A stretch of DNA of 64,000 nucleotides. It comes from an uncultured Succinivibrio sp. GTDB lineage: Bacteria; Pseudomonadota; Gammaproteobacteria; Enterobacterales; Succinivibrionaceae. The notes under the pieces were generated by a model. It had not been told where the DNA came from. It did not search any database and saw only the letters and a program-made list of their open reading frames with translations. The stretch is from NCBI GenBank assembly GCA_934218695.1, contig CAKQDA010000002.1, positions 135,406-199,405 of the forward strand. Direction: 5' to 3'. Below are positions 18,082-28,607 of this stretch, piece after piece; positions within the stretch are counted from its first letter, which is position 1; every line of letters starts with the position of its first letter. The position numbers were made by a program, and so were the translations under genes.

Positions 18082-19665
18082 ATGAACAAAAAAGCAAATG
18101 AAACAAAAATAAGCCCTGTAAAAAGGATAAAAGCCTTTTTGTCAGAACATAGAGCACCTTTTATTGGAAGTGCTCTTATCATGATGTTTGTCTTGGGCTT
18201 GTATCTTATAATCTCGGGCTATATAGAGTATGCCAATGCCAATAAGGAATCATATGTTGTAGCTGGAGTAAAATCCATGCAGGAAGGCAACTTCCATAAG
18301 GCTCAGACATATTTTCTGCAGGCAGGTCAAAATGGAGCCTCCGAAGCTTATCCGTATCTGGCATGGATAAGTGCAAAGTCGGGTAATTTTTCAAAAGCTC
18401 TTGAGTATGCACGTGAATGTACAAAATCAGATAATACCCACGGTGAATACGAGCTTATGGGATACCTGGCTTTACTGGGGTATGGCAATGCTCAGGGGGC
18501 AGGATCTGCCATTTATTACTTTAATGAAGCTCTGAAAGATTATTCAGAAGACTATTTAAAAACACATGATCCTCTGCTGAGAATGTGTGAATACGGCATT
18601 GGCCTTTGCATGAACACTCAGGACTACATCAGAATGGTTGATGAGGCTTCAAATCATGGTTCTAAGGAAGCGCTGTTATATAGAGGAGATATCGACTTTT
18701 TAGGTGAAGAAAATGATGTTTCTCCTGTAAGTGCGGCAAAGTCGTGGGAAAAGGCTAAAAGTCTAGGAATTCTGCCAGCGTACAGCAGACTGGCAGGTCT
18801 TTACTGGCATGGATATGGAGTCTCAAGGGATTTTGAAAAAGGCTTAAAACTTTACAGTGAAGGCGCAGAACGTGGTGATCCTGTAGCCAGCTATTCGCTT
18901 GGTCTTATTGATTTTAGAAAAAGCTCAAGTTTGTATAGTGAGGGCTTAAGACATATGAAGAATGCTGCCAAAAAAAATTACGGGCCGGCTCTGACAGCTG
19001 TAGGTGTACTGGCTTTATCTCAGGACAGAAATAACCAGAAGATTATTTATGCATCAGCAGATATCTTTAAACAGGCATATGACTGTGGAGACTCAACAGG
19101 CGGTATTCTGTATTCTCTTATGCTGATGAACGGTGAAGGCGTGGTAGCTGATGAGACAGCTGCTTATTCTATTCTTTATGATTTAAAAAACAGATCGGTA
19201 ACTTCAGTAAATTCATTATTACGCTATTTTACCTATACAAAGGATGTGGATACTAAAAAACTGTTTAATCAGGCTCTGATGATTTGCAGAGGTATTTATT
19301 TAGGAGAGGTTAATTTCAGTGAAGGAGCTCCAGAAGCAGTAAAATACCTTGAATCTAAAAAAGATAATACACTTTCATACTATAAGTCGCAAAAAGAAGA
19401 TAAACATAGATTTGATCCAGCATATATCCAGTCTTTAGGTTTAAATTTTGTTGAAAAATTTGATAAAAGTGAAGATATAACCGTCGATGGTGAGCCCTTG
19501 CTATATCCTGAGCTTTACAGGATCCTTGAAATTTACAACCCTACAACCGGAGCTAGAGCATTTATGCCTCAGATGATCATGAAGATAGACGCATCTCTGC
19601 CTAAACTTCCAAAATACTATGACAGATTCAATCTTGACCTTGAGGAAATAGAGGAAAAACTTTAG
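18082..19665 (+). CDS. Sel1-repeat membrane-anchored protein
   Basis: 527 residues from ATG 18082 (a TTG nine bases upstream is also possible). One membrane segment near residues 30-48 (FIGSALIMMFVLGLYLIISG) follows a basic N-terminus, so the rest is probably periplasmic. From about residue 60 there are tetratricopeptide/Sel1-type repeats: GNFHKAQTYFLQAGQNGASEA, SRLAGLYWHGYGVSRDFEKG, YSEGAERGDPVASYSLG and YSLMLMNGEGVVADE. Such repeats bind other proteins. It follows motY by about 150 bases in the same direction; a functional link is only a guess. The C-terminal 150 residues match nothing I recognise. Confidence 0.65.
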   Translation: MNKKANETKISPVKRIKAFLSEHRAPFIGSALIMMFVLGLYLIISGYIEYANANKESYVVAGVKSMQEGNFHKAQTYFLQAGQNGASEAYPYLAWISAKSGNFSKALEYARECTKSDNTHGEYELMGYLALLGYGNAQGAGSAIYYFNEALKDYSEDYLKTHDPLLRMCEYGIGLCMNTQDYIRMVDEASNHGSKEALLYRGDIDFLGEENDVSPVSAAKSWEKAKSLGILPAYSRLAGLYWHGYGVSRDFEKGLKLYSEGAERGDPVASYSLGLIDFRKSSSLYSEGLRHMKNAAKKNYGPALTAVGVLALSQDRNNQKIIYASADIFKQAYDCGDSTGGILYSLMLMNGEGVVADETAAYSILYDLKNRSVTSVNSLLRYFTYTKDVDTKKLFNQALMICRGIYLGEVNFSEGAPEAVKYLESKKDNTLSYYKSQKEDKHRFDPAYIQSLGLNFVEKFDKSEDITVDGEPLLYPELYRILEIYNPTTGARAFMPQMIMKIDASLPKLPKYYDRFNLDLEEIEEKL

Positions 19666-19880
19666 GTATTGAGCTTTTTACCTTCAATTTTTACTGAATA
19701 GTATTTATTGTGTGGTGAGTTTGGACATCTGTTTGCAGATATAATATTCGCTGGTATATAAATAATAGACTCAAGACTGGTAATTAGTTGCTGTACATTG
19801 AGATTTGTTTTTTGCAATAGTCCATTCAGCATGAATAATCAGTTACTGTGTGATTTTTTATGATTTGTCAGTTGTAAACT

Positions 19881-21716
19881 ATGCCTGATATTAAATTTGA
19901 TTATAAAAGCTTTTTAAAGACAGTTCCAAATCGGCCAGGTTCATACAGGATGTATTCTGATGATGAAACAGTTATCTATGTCGGTAAGGCTAAAGATCTT
20001 AAGAAACGTTTGTCATCATATTTTCTAAAAGAAGTTAACTTTAAAACCAATGCCTTAATTCATCATATTCATCATATAGAATTTACTGTTACCTTTTCTG
20101 AAGCTGAAGCTTTGATTTTAGAGAATAATTTAATTAAAAAGTATCAGCCTCATTATAATATTCTCCTGCGTGATGATAAGTCATATCCTTATCTAGTACT
20201 TTCTAAGTCAAAGCATCCCAGACTTTTTTACTACCGCGGTGCCAAAAAGATAGATTGTGAGTATTTTGGTCCGTATCCTGACGTTAGTGCTGCTAAAGAC
20301 AGTTTAAAGCTTTTACAGAATCTTTTTCCTATACGTCAGTGTGCTGATACTGTTTATGCTCATCGTTCACGTCCATGCCTGATGGCTCAGATTGGTAAGT
20401 GTCTTGCTCCATGTGTACCAATGAGTGAAAACGCCTATAAGAATTACATGGAACAGGTTAATTACATCAGAATGTTCCTTAAGGGGCAGAATCAGGATGT
20501 TTTAAATGATCTGACACGGAGAATGGAAGAGGCATCTGAAAAGTTAGAATTTGAGGAAGCCGCAAAATTTAGAGATCAGCTCCTTTCCCTAAGACGTGTT
20601 CAGGAGTCTCAGTCTGTATCAGGTGATTTAATGTTTGATATGGATGTAATTGCTCATGAATGCGCTCAGGAGCTCTGCTGCTGCCATGTGCTGTTTATAC
20701 GCAAAGGCAGAATTATTGGTACCAGATCATACTTTACCAAATTATCTGATATTGAAGATGATGATCCACTATCAGCTTTTGTTACGCAATTTTATTTATC
20801 TGAGAGTAGAGCTTCAATGTACCCAAAAGAAATTATTACAGATGGTACTATTGAAGATCCTGAGATTTTTACTGAGGCTGTAAAAAAGCTGTGTTCAAAG
20901 GAAATTCACATCCTTTCATCGGTAAGATCTGAAAGAGCAAAATACCTCAAGCTTGCTAAAGAAAATGCAAAGGCCAGTCTACAGGCAAAATTAGCTGATA
21001 AGACAACAGCTAAAAAGAGAATTGAATCTTTAGAGTCAGTTTTACATATCTCCGGTGTAAATCATATGGAGTGTTACGATATCTCGCATACTCAGGGTGA
21101 ACTTACAGTAGCTTCATGTGTGTCTTTTAACAGAGAAGGTCCTGACAGTGCAAACTATAGGCGCTTTAATATAGACGGGATCACACCAGGTGACGATTTT
21201 GCAGCAATGCATCAGGTATTAACCCGTCGCTTTAAAGATCCTGATGAAGGGATTATTCCTGAGATAGTTTTTATCGATGGTGGTAAGGGGCAGTTAAAAC
21301 AGGCTGAAGAGGTTATTTCTGATATCTTCAGCAGGTTTAAGGTTGCACCTCCTCTGATAGTTGCAGTTGCAAAAGGGGAAGGCCGAAAAGAAGGTCTGGA
21401 AACGCTTATACGTGGTTATACAAGAGAAGAGTATCATTTAACTTTAGATGATCCTGCTCTGCAGCTGGTACTGCATATTCGTGATGAGTCACACAGATTT
21501 GCTATAACAGGGCACAGAAACAGAAGACAGAAGGCAAGAACACACAGTGTGCTTGAGAATATTGAAGGAATAGGTCCAAAAAGACGTCAGGCCCTGTTAA
21601 AGCATTTAGGTGGTATCAGAGAAGTTATGAATGCCAGTGTGGAGGAATTAAAAAAAGTGCCTGGAATATCAGCGCAGATGGCAGAAGATATCTACGATAC
21701 CATTCACAGTTTGTAA
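19881..21716 (+). CDS. uvrC: Excinuclease ABC subunit C
   Basis: 611 residues, the normal UvrC length. It makes both incisions during nucleotide excision repair. The N-terminal GIY-YIG nuclease is seen in RPGSYRMYSDDETVIYVGKA, the UvrB-binding UVR motif in LEFEEAAKFRDQLLSLRRV near residue 220, the RNase-H-like second nuclease domain around MECYDISHTQGELTVAS and FIDGGKGQL, and the C-terminal helix-hairpin-helix pair in IEGIGPKRRQALLKHLGG. It stands alone here, without the uvrY and pgsA neighbours frequent in gammaproteobacteria. Confidence 0.97.
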   Translation: MPDIKFDYKSFLKTVPNRPGSYRMYSDDETVIYVGKAKDLKKRLSSYFLKEVNFKTNALIHHIHHIEFTVTFSEAEALILENNLIKKYQPHYNILLRDDKSYPYLVLSKSKHPRLFYYRGAKKIDCEYFGPYPDVSAAKDSLKLLQNLFPIRQCADTVYAHRSRPCLMAQIGKCLAPCVPMSENAYKNYMEQVNYIRMFLKGQNQDVLNDLTRRMEEASEKLEFEEAAKFRDQLLSLRRVQESQSVSGDLMFDMDVIAHECAQELCCCHVLFIRKGRIIGTRSYFTKLSDIEDDDPLSAFVTQFYLSESRASMYPKEIITDGTIEDPEIFTEAVKKLCSKEIHILSSVRSERAKYLKLAKENAKASLQAKLADKTTAKKRIESLESVLHISGVNHMECYDISHTQGELTVASCVSFNREGPDSANYRRFNIDGITPGDDFAAMHQVLTRRFKDPDEGIIPEIVFIDGGKGQLKQAEEVISDIFSRFKVAPPLIVAVAKGEGRKEGLETLIRGYTREEYHLTLDDPALQLVLHIRDESHRFAITGHRNRRQKARTHSVLENIEGIGPKRRQALLKHLGGIREVMNASVEELKKVPGISAQMAEDIYDTIHSL

Positions 21717-21854
21717 ATCAGTGTTTAAATTTAAGGCATTTAAATTTGTAAAAGTAACATGATAATACTCACGTTACCATCATCTCTGTCTTATAGAGAT
21801 AATTACTGAAATCATGTTAATAAAAGTCAGCCCTCATTTTCTGTAATTCAACAA

Positions 21855-21890
21855 AACAAAAAAAACAGGCAACGCTTAATGGTTGCCTGT
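21855..21890 (-). terminator. Terminator of the chemoreceptor gene
   Basis: ACAGGCAAC at 21865-21873 pairs with GTTGCCTGT at 21882-21890; on the minus strand the hairpin runs into eight T, 23 bases past the chemoreceptor stop. Confidence 0.9.
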
Positions 21891-21912
21891 CAGCTGAATT
21901 GGTAACAAAAAT

Positions 21913-23532
21913 TTAAATCTTGATCCTGTTTAAACTCTCCTCTAGATCCTGCAACAGGGACAAAGAACGCTTAACTTCGTCTTTTGCGTCAGAACAGTTT
22001 TTTGATAGAGACTGTGAAGAGTGTGTAATATCCTGCATATTGCCAGAAATTTCAGATGTAGCTGTAGTCTGCTGTTCAGCTGCAGTTGCAATCTGTGTGA
22101 TCTGAGCATTTACAGAACTTACCTGCTCTGTAATGTTGTTCAGAAGCTCTTCAATAGTGCTAGTTTCAACAGCCAGTCCATCCATATTCTTTACAGAAGA
22201 CTGCATTGATTCATTTGCTGTATTAGCGTTAGACTGGATCTGGGTTACCATCTTGGTAATTTCCTGAGTTGATGTTGAAGTTCTTGATGCAAGGGCACGA
22301 ACTTCATCTGCAACGACAGCGAATCCTTTACCGTACTCACCGGCACGGGCAGCTTCAATGGCGGCATTAAGAGCAAGCAGATTGGTCTGAGAAGCAATGT
22401 CATCAATTGTCTGAACAATAGTGCCAATCTTCTGGGCCTGATCAACTAAAGACTGTACATATTCAGCATCCTGTTTTGATTTAACCACCTGATTCTGAAT
22501 TCCTTCGATTGTAAGCTGAACCTTGTGAACACCCTGCTGAGTAGTATCATTTGACTGACTTGAATTTGCAGCTGCAGATTCGCAGTTTTTAGCAATGTCA
22601 GATGTAGTGGAAACCATTTCGTCAGCAGCAGCTGCAACGGTAATTGAACGGTTCTGAGCCTCATGAGCAATATCATTCATATCAGAAGTAACCGCATCAA
22701 TTTTGTTGAACGTCTGGATAACATTATCTGTTGCAGACTTAATTACCTTAACCTTGTTCTGCCAGTCTAAACGCATCGTTTCCAATGAGTCTAATAACTT
22801 ACCAAATTCATCTGTACGACCTCTGTTCTCAACAGTCTGTGTTAAGTCACCACGAGACATCACGGAAGCATGTGACACAGCATAGTGTAGAACACCGATG
22901 AAAGCTTTAGGCAGTTTGTAAGCAATTACAGCTGAGAAAATTACAGCGATTAATGTGACAACAAGAATAATTACGATTGGTGTAATGTCGGTCATTGAAG
23001 TAACGTTGTGGTCAACTCTGTCAAGATAAAGGCTGACTAAACGGTTAATTTCGGAAATCGATTCATTTAAAACAGGGAACAGTTCGTTATTGTAAGTGTT
23101 TCTTACGTCAACAGAGTAGCCTCTGTCTACCATGTGTTCCATCTTGTTTTTATAAATATCAACAGCAGAATTGATGAAACCTTTGAGTTTCTCAAAATCA
23201 GCGGCATCTGTAGGATCTAGCAGAGTGATATTCTGCATTGAAGAAACCAATTTTGAAATATCCTCATCAGCCTTTGCCGCAGTCTCTTCATTGTATGTGG
23301 ACACGTTGTTTGTAAACATGGTCATATCATCACGAAAAGTATTAACATTATTTGAGATCTGAACAATCTTGCTGTAATGCTCTTCAATAACTTCTTTTGC
23401 AAAGTTTGCAACAGAGCGAGAGTTGGTGATACTTGTAATTGAAATAATAGCAATTACGAGGGAAAGAAAAATTACAGCAGCAAAAGCAGCTGCAAGTTTA
23501 GCTTTTACGCCTAAAGATTGAAATATATTCAT
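21913..23532 (-). CDS. Methyl-accepting chemotaxis protein
   Basis: 539 residues from ATG 23532 (a GTG three codons upstream is possible). Domain order: membrane segment about residues 10-30, periplasmic four-helix sensor domain of the 4HB_MCP type (30-185), second membrane segment ([18 protein letters not shown], about 190-212), HAMP linker, then the cytoplasmic signalling coiled coil. The hairpin tip [40 protein letters not shown] is the signature bound by CheA and CheW (shown by its position about 380-420). It ends LNRIKI, without a C-terminal CheR-binding pentapeptide. The ligand cannot be read from sequence. Confidence 0.92.
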   Translation of the reverse strand: MNIFQSLGVKAKLAAAFAAVIFLSLVIAIISITSITNSRSVANFAKEVIEEHYSKIVQISNNVNTFRDDMTMFTNNVSTYNEETAAKADEDISKLVSSMQNITLLDPTDAADFEKLKGFINSAVDIYKNKMEHMVDRGYSVDVRNTYNNELFPVLNESISEINRLVSLYLDRVDHNVTSMTDITPIVIILVVTLIAVIFSAVIAYKLPKAFIGVLHYAVSHASVMSRGDLTQTVENRGRTDEFGKLLDSLETMRLDWQNKVKVIKSATDNVIQTFNKIDAVTSDMNDIAHEAQNRSITVAAAADEMVSTTSDIAKNCESAAANSSQSNDTTQQGVHKVQLTIEGIQNQVVKSKQDAEYVQSLVDQAQKIGTIVQTIDDIASQTNLLALNAAIEAARAGEYGKGFAVVADEVRALASRTSTSTQEITKMVTQIQSNANTANESMQSSVKNMDGLAVETSTIEELLNNITEQVSSVNAQITQIATAAEQQTTATSEISGNMQDITHSSQSLSKNCSDAKDEVKRSLSLLQDLEESLNRIKI

Positions 23533-24001
23533 AGCTGTCACTTATTTTCAAAATTTACCTACAATAACCTTATATCAGCAAAATAAAGAAAAACTTTAAC
23601 TAATAATTCAAACTGCTGATAAAGATCTTTTTAAATTCATGCGATTAAGACACTGAATTTTGGAGATACAAATCTTAGCGACAGTTATTATTTTATTAAA
23701 ATTTTTCCTTACATAACTAAAACGGTTACATTAAGATTATAGCCAAGAAAATGTAAAATGATACACTTACATATTGAAGTTTATGATATTTTTTTTTGAA
23801 TTTATTAAATCTACAACAATAATCACAATTCTATTGGCAAAACCGCAGAGTTCTGTAAAGTATATTAACTGATATTATATATGATTTAAAACACGTTCAT
23901 CGGAATGTGTTTTGTGTCACACGGTCTATTTAAAAACAGAAAACAATCAGCTTTATAAGCTTAAGAAATCCGTTGATCCCAAGATTGGACTTTGCCTTTA
24001 C
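23533..24001. other. Intergenic region, no gene seen
   Basis: About 470 bases between two minus-strand genes. It holds the chemoreceptor promoter region near 23540-23760 and otherwise AT-rich sequence. A small hairpin, AAACACGTTCATCGGAATGTGTTTTG around 23889-23914, may end transcripts. I see nothing else. Confidence 0.4.
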
Positions 24002-24808
24002 TTAAAGTCTGGAAATACCGTTCTGTGCTTTTACTACATCTGAATTTAACCGGTCCTGTAGCACTTTTAAATTTTCCTTTTCATGACTTCTGTCATTTTC
24101 ATGATGAAAAAGGTGTAAAACACCGGTTGCATAGCGCCCAGATTTTATAGACAATCCTGCGTGGACCAGTCTTATAGCAAGGTCAGAATCTTCATAGCCC
24201 CAGCCTTTAAAATCACTGTCGCAACCGTCTACCTTAAAGTAATCTTCTTTAAACAGTGCAAAGTTGCATCCACGGGCTTTCTTCCATTTGTTTTTTAAAT
24301 TTCTCATTTTCTGAAAATAGGGAAGAACAAACAGAGGATGCAATCGGTTGATGCCGTGGTCCATAAAAATATGTATCCATTTAAAAAATGAGTAGGAAAA
24401 TATTGGTTCCTGTTTGTCAAGAACATACTTTGTGAAAGACTGTGACAGGAGAATTCTGTTGCCTGCAACTAAAAAATTCTTTTGAGCGAGTTTTCTGTGG
24501 CATGAAATAAATGACGGTCTTGGAACACAGTCACCATCTAAAAAGACAAGGTATTCACCTTTAGCTTTTTTAGCTGCAAGATTTCTGATCCTGGCCAGTC
24601 TGAAACCTTCGTCTTTCTGGTAAACATAGGTGATAGGATAACTGCAGTCAATCATTTTCTGATGAACCACTTTTTTTGTGTCTTCCTTTGAGCCATCATC
24701 AGCTACTATTACTTCAAATTCACGGTCTGACTGCATATCAAAAGCACTTAAAATTAATTTTAAGGCATCTGGTCTGTTATATGTAGAGATAATGACAGAA
24801 ATTAACAT
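24002..24808 (-). CDS. Family 2 glycosyltransferase
   Basis: 268 residues, GT-A fold. ISVIISTYNRPDALKLIL at the N-terminus, EVIVADDGSKEDT for nucleotide binding, YLVFLDGDCVPRPSFI for the metal-binding D-x-D, and GWGYEDSDLAIRLVHAGL for the catalytic ED region, as in galactosyltransferase-type GT2/GT27-like enzymes. ATG 24808 overlaps the stop of the upstream gene by one base (TGATG), giving tight coupling to that LPS-core-type transferase. Both probably decorate the lipopolysaccharide core; sugar specificity is not visible. Confidence 0.85.
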   Translation of the reverse strand: MLISVIISTYNRPDALKLILSAFDMQSDREFEVIVADDGSKEDTKKVVHQKMIDCSYPITYVYQKDEGFRLARIRNLAAKKAKGEYLVFLDGDCVPRPSFISCHRKLAQKNFLVAGNRILLSQSFTKYVLDKQEPIFSYSFFKWIHIFMDHGINRLHPLFVLPYFQKMRNLKNKWKKARGCNFALFKEDYFKVDGCDSDFKGWGYEDSDLAIRLVHAGLSIKSGRYATGVLHLFHHENDRSHEKENLKVLQDRLNSDVVKAQNGISRL

Positions 24809-25572
24809 CAAATTCTTCCCTTATATCTGTTTAGGCTGTTTAGTTTTAAATATTTTTCAAGTGTATAAAAGTAATGGGTCAGGCAAAATTCAAAACCTAA
24901 TTTACCGTCTAAAAAACCGCCATGGATAACATACATTTTAAAAAATGCCCATAGTGGTTTTATTAGAATATCGTTTAAAAAACTGCATTTTTTGCCTTTT
25001 TCGTAATACTTATGAGCCAGCAGAGTTGTATAGCGATTCATCTTCTCTAAATGAGCTTCCCATGTTTTATATGGAAAATGAATAAGTCTTCCTTTTAACA
25101 GCTTTCTGTCATAAGGACTGTGAAGTCTTTCATGAACAACCCCTTCGTAAAAAGATCCTTCTTTTTTAAAAAGTCGTTCAACTCTGTCAGGTCTCATCAC
25201 TCCGTGAAGAACTTTTCTTTCAATAAAGTGATTTTCTCTGGATACCTGATAAGTGCAGTTATGGTTACTTTCAACGCAGATCTTAATTTCATGAGCAAGC
25301 TCATCAGTTATTCTTTCGTCTGAGTCAAGCATAAAAATCCAGTCGTATGATGCGTTTGAAATTGCAAAATTACGCTGTCCGCCATAATCATTATTTAAGT
25401 CCCTCTGCAGTACTTTTGCCCCAAAAGACTTGGCAATTGCAACTGTATTGTCAGTAGAACTGCTGTCTACAACAATAATTTCGTCTGCAAAGCCTGCGCT
25501 TTTAAGACAGTCTGGAAGATTTTCTTCTTCATTATGAGCAAGAACAATAACGGTAAGAGGCGTCTTTGGCAT
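24808..25572 (-). CDS. WaaE/KdtX-like LPS-core glycosyltransferase
   Basis: 254 residues, family 2. LTVIVLAHNEEENLPDCL, EIIVVDSSSTDNT, YGGQRNFAI and WIFMLDSDERI are the motifs of the WaaE/KdtX group, which transfers glucose or heptose-linked residues in the inner LPS core; HFPYKTWEAHLEKMNRY and the C-terminal amphipathic LKPLWAFFKMYVIHGGFLDG also fit. First of a two-gene unit with the transferase at 24002-24808. A plausible alternative is a general GT2 enzyme of another glycan, since no other core genes lie here. Confidence 0.8.
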   Translation of the reverse strand: MPKTPLTVIVLAHNEEENLPDCLKSAGFADEIIVVDSSSTDNTVAIAKSFGAKVLQRDLNNDYGGQRNFAISNASYDWIFMLDSDERITDELAHEIKICVESNHNCTYQVSRENHFIERKVLHGVMRPDRVERLFKKEGSFYEGVVHERLHSPYDRKLLKGRLIHFPYKTWEAHLEKMNRYTTLLAHKYYEKGKKCSFLNDILIKPLWAFFKMYVIHGGFLDGKLGFEFCLTHYFYTLEKYLKLNSLNRYKGRI

Positions 25573-25671
25573 GATTTATCGAAACAGGTTAAAGTACTAC
25601 AGGCTATCTCATGATGGCCAACGAACATCCTGAATAAAGCGGAATTTTGTTTGGATATTCTTAATTTCATC

Positions 25672-25698
25672 AAATAAAAGGCAGCAGAAAGCTGCCTT
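25672..25698 (-). terminator. Terminator of the DUF2057 gene
   Basis: AAGGCAGC and GCTGCCTT (25678-25698) form a hairpin followed on the minus strand by TTTATTT, just past the stop at 25706. Confidence 0.8.
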
Positions 25699-25705
25699 CA
25701 GTCTG

Positions 25706-26476
25706 TTAGTGAGACATTACATATTTAACAAATTTTAATTTTGTAGCGTCATCAGCACTGTTGTACATCTTAATGAGGTTGTTATAGGTTGCAGCATCAG
25801 CTTTACCTGATGAGCCAGTGGTTGAGGTTGTCATGGCAGAGGAATCTGCTCCCATAGGTTCCAGAGTTAATCCCTGAACGGACTGGTATGCTGTAACACC
25901 TGCCTCAGAAGTAGCCTTTACAGTAGGAGCACCGTATTCTGTCATAGCAAGTCCTTTATTTGCATTTGATACATATTCAGGAGCATACAGTCTGCCTAGA
26001 CTGTCCAGTTCCTGACGATAGTCACGCATTAAAGAGAAACCTTTATCTGATGTCAGGATAAAGTATGATGCCTCGTTGCTGGAAAGCACACGTCCTGTAG
26101 TGTCAGAGAGGGTGATTTTCTGCTGATGGGCATAACGCTTTGCCTGATCTTCATTTGCAGGCTTTGCGTACTGGAATGTTACAACCTGATCTGCCTTTAA
26201 ATTGTTAATGTTGATAACCACAGGATCGATTGACTGCACAATACGTGAATCCGAACCGTTTTTAAAGTTGTCTTTAAAGGTTAAAACAACCTGATGCTTA
26301 CCTGGTGTTAAGGTTACTGTACGGCTAAAACGGCTGTAGCTGTCAGGATCACTTTCACCATCAACAAGTTCAACATTATAGTGAACAGGAACTTTAAAAC
26401 CGGTGTCGGCAAGTGCATTTACACTGAACAGAAGACCTGCAGCCAGTACTGAAAACTTTAAATTCTTTGATAACAT
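25706..26476 (-). CDS. DUF2057 (YccT-like) periplasmic protein
   Basis: 256 residues with a signal peptide (MLSKNLKFSVLAAGLLFSVNALA). Residues 25-170 fit the DUF2057/YccT family: a strand-rich domain with FSRTVTLTPGKHQVVLTFKDNFKNGSDSR, the region where YccT has its APGQHQ motif. In enterobacteria YccT has been linked to inhibition of curli formation; no curli genes are seen here, so function is open. The C-terminal 80 residues are Ala/Ser/Thr-rich and end with a helical YNNLIKMYNSADDATKLKFVKY. Monocistronic with its own terminator. Confidence 0.7.
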   Translation of the reverse strand: MLSKNLKFSVLAAGLLFSVNALADTGFKVPVHYNVELVDGESDPDSYSRFSRTVTLTPGKHQVVLTFKDNFKNGSDSRIVQSIDPVVININNLKADQVVTFQYAKPANEDQAKRYAHQQKITLSDTTGRVLSSNEASYFILTSDKGFSLMRDYRQELDSLGRLYAPEYVSNANKGLAMTEYGAPTVKATSEAGVTAYQSVQGLTLEPMGADSSAMTTSTTGSSGKADAATYNNLIKMYNSADDATKLKFVKYVMSH

Positions 26477-26607
26477 ACTTTTTTCCTAAAAATGAAACCT
26501 ATAAATCCTAGCACCAATAGAGCTTTACATTAACAGTTATTTTGACCTGAGAAAAAACCATAAAGTTCAATATTTAGTCAAGTAAATCAGTTTGGGCTAA
26601 TAAAAGG

Positions 26608-27747
26608 TTAATAAGAATACATTGCACCTATCAGAGCTCTGTTCTTTTCTAAAGACATTTCCTCTATCATACTTTTTGAATAAAATCTGTCAGCTTTGCT
26701 TGACGCATCAACAGTTCCTTCAGCAAAAATTTTGAAAGTGGGGCAGATCTGGTAGTAAGCGCCAAGTTCAACATCAGCAATTATATTAGCACCGTTAAAT
26801 CGTTTTATCCCATATCCGGCACTAAACCCGAGACCGTTTTCAAAAGTATAGTTTACAACTGTATCAACACTGTAGAGTTTATGTGTAAAGTTGTCATATT
26901 TTGAAACAGTAAAATTGGCTCCTGCATAAAGCCCATCGCCGAAAGTTCCGTATGATATGGAAAATCCCTTATCTATCTTCCATGATGGCTTAAATAGATC
27001 GGCACTGAAATTATCATTAAGCGGTCTGTAGTGCATTCTGTTTACTACAGGAGCAAAATAGGCAACTGATTTTTCATCATTATTGTACTGAAAATCATAG
27101 TAGCTCATTCCATAGCTGATAGAGATACCTGATTTCAATCTTGTGGCAAATGAAAATGCAGCTCCGTTGTGGATATTGACATGTGTGTCATTAATATCAT
27201 CAGAAGCCGTCTGGAATGACAGTCTAAAATCCCATCCCATTGAGGAAAGACTGTACATGACAAGTGAAGGCATCTGATCTCCATAGGCATAGTGATCGTT
27301 TACCCTGGGATCGAGTTCTGTGAACACGTCAGTGACACCTGCGACTGCATAGTAGGCGTTATCTCCACGACCTAAAGTTAAAGTACCAAGTTCCAGAGCA
27401 TCAACACCTACATACTGTGCTCTGGTTTTAATGGTATCAACTCCATTGTTACCTGTAGGCATTAGCCATTCAGAATATGCAAGTGCAAAAACACCATCAC
27501 AAAGTTTTGTCCTTCCTGCAATTCCTGCATGCACAGAGGTCATAAGAGTATTATCAGTGTTTTTTTTCTCGGTTGAACTTTTTACTGTTCTTGAAGCCTT
27601 ATCTGTCATAGCCATGGCACTTATGGAGCCGAATACATCAAGGGATGTACCATCTTTACTGTAAACAGATGCTGTCTGACCCGCTTCTGGCCAGAGACTT
27701 AAAGCTAAAATCGGTAGAATAATTTTTCTGTTAATGTATTTATTCAT
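26608..27747 (-). CDS. Outer-membrane porin
   Basis: 379 residues. A signal peptide ends near A-Q-T-A/S, followed by SVYSKDGTSLDVFGSISAMA, the first beta strand of gammaproteobacterial general porins, and then alternating amphipathic strands with TLTLGRGDNAYYAVAG and an L3-like loop. It ends in ALIGAMYSY, an aromatic last residue as expected for outer-membrane barrel insertion. Probably a trimeric diffusion pore. The Arg/Asp constriction residues cannot be assigned with confidence. No operon partner. Confidence 0.85.
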   Translation of the reverse strand: MNKYINRKIILPILALSLWPEAGQTASVYSKDGTSLDVFGSISAMAMTDKASRTVKSSTEKKNTDNTLMTSVHAGIAGRTKLCDGVFALAYSEWLMPTGNNGVDTIKTRAQYVGVDALELGTLTLGRGDNAYYAVAGVTDVFTELDPRVNDHYAYGDQMPSLVMYSLSSMGWDFRLSFQTASDDINDTHVNIHNGAAFSFATRLKSGISISYGMSYYDFQYNNDEKSVAYFAPVVNRMHYRPLNDNFSADLFKPSWKIDKGFSISYGTFGDGLYAGANFTVSKYDNFTHKLYSVDTVVNYTFENGLGFSAGYGIKRFNGANIIADVELGAYYQICPTFKIFAEGTVDASSKADRFYSKSMIEEMSLEKNRALIGAMYSY

Positions 27748-27941
27748 AAACCTACTTGACTTATTTTAACCTGTAAATGCTGTCAGTCCAGCTTTGTTTT
27801 CCTAATGCATGAAAACAGCTAACAGTACATAAGCAGTTCAAATTGAAGAAATTGCATTAGTATCTTGAATTACTTTTTTATAATCTTGTACAGGGGGTCA
27901 TATTTAATTAAATGGAAGTATTTCCTTCAATATTTCTTATT

Positions 27942-28607
27942 TTAGCAAAAAATGAGTTTCTTTAGCTCATTAACATCTTTGACACAATATGTGGCATTCC
28001 ATAATTTAACATCTATACATTCACCTGTTCCATACCCCCATAAAACAGCTGCACTGTCACATTCAGCCGCCGCCGCCGCTTTTACGTCATTTAGATGATC
28101 TCCAACATATAAAGCCTCGGATGGCGCCACATTCAGGAGCTTCAGAGCTTTTAATATTGGCTCTGGGTGAGGTTTAGAATGTGTCAGTGAATCGCATCCT
28201 AGGATAAGAGAAAATTTATCAGCAAAAGGAAATTTTGAAAGCACCTTTTTTGCCATATCATAATATTTGTTTGTAATAACAGCAGATTTGATGCTGTTTT
28301 CTGAAAGCGCTTCAATCAGCTCTGGAATACCTGAAAATGCTCTGGTGTGCAAACAGATATTGTCTTTATAATAGGAGGCAAACTCATCTCTCATATAGGT
28401 TTCAATGCCTGACGATTTCTGCTTTTCTTCAGGAACTCCAAGTTTGAGCATTTGTCGCATGCCTGCCGTAACTTTTGTCCTTAAAATTTTTTCATCTACT
28501 TTTCTGTAGCCATACTTTTCGAGGGTATGATTACATGCTGTTATGATATCTGGGGCTGTATCTAGCAGTGTCCCGTCCAGATCAAACAATACGGCTTTAT
28601 ATCTCAT
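27942..28607 (-). CDS. HAD-family phosphatase, Gph-like
   Basis: 221 residues from ATG 28607 (a TTG two codons earlier is possible). All four HAD motifs are present: nucleophile DLDGTLLDT at residues 8-16, SAVITNK for the Thr/Ser motif, KPHPEPILKAL for the Lys, and YVGDHLNDVKAA for the acidic pair. A helical cap follows motif 1, as in phosphoglycolate phosphatase (Gph) and the related N-acetylmuramate 6-phosphate phosphatase MupP. The VTAGMRQMLKLG segment does not decide between them. Not in an operon; apt starts divergently 209 bases away. Confidence 0.8.
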   Translation of the reverse strand: MRYKAVLFDLDGTLLDTAPDIITACNHTLEKYGYRKVDEKILRTKVTAGMRQMLKLGVPEEKQKSSGIETYMRDEFASYYKDNICLHTRAFSGIPELIEALSENSIKSAVITNKYYDMAKKVLSKFPFADKFSLILGCDSLTHSKPHPEPILKALKLLNVAPSEALYVGDHLNDVKAAAAAECDSAAVLWGYGTGECIDVKLWNATYCVKDVNELKKLIFC

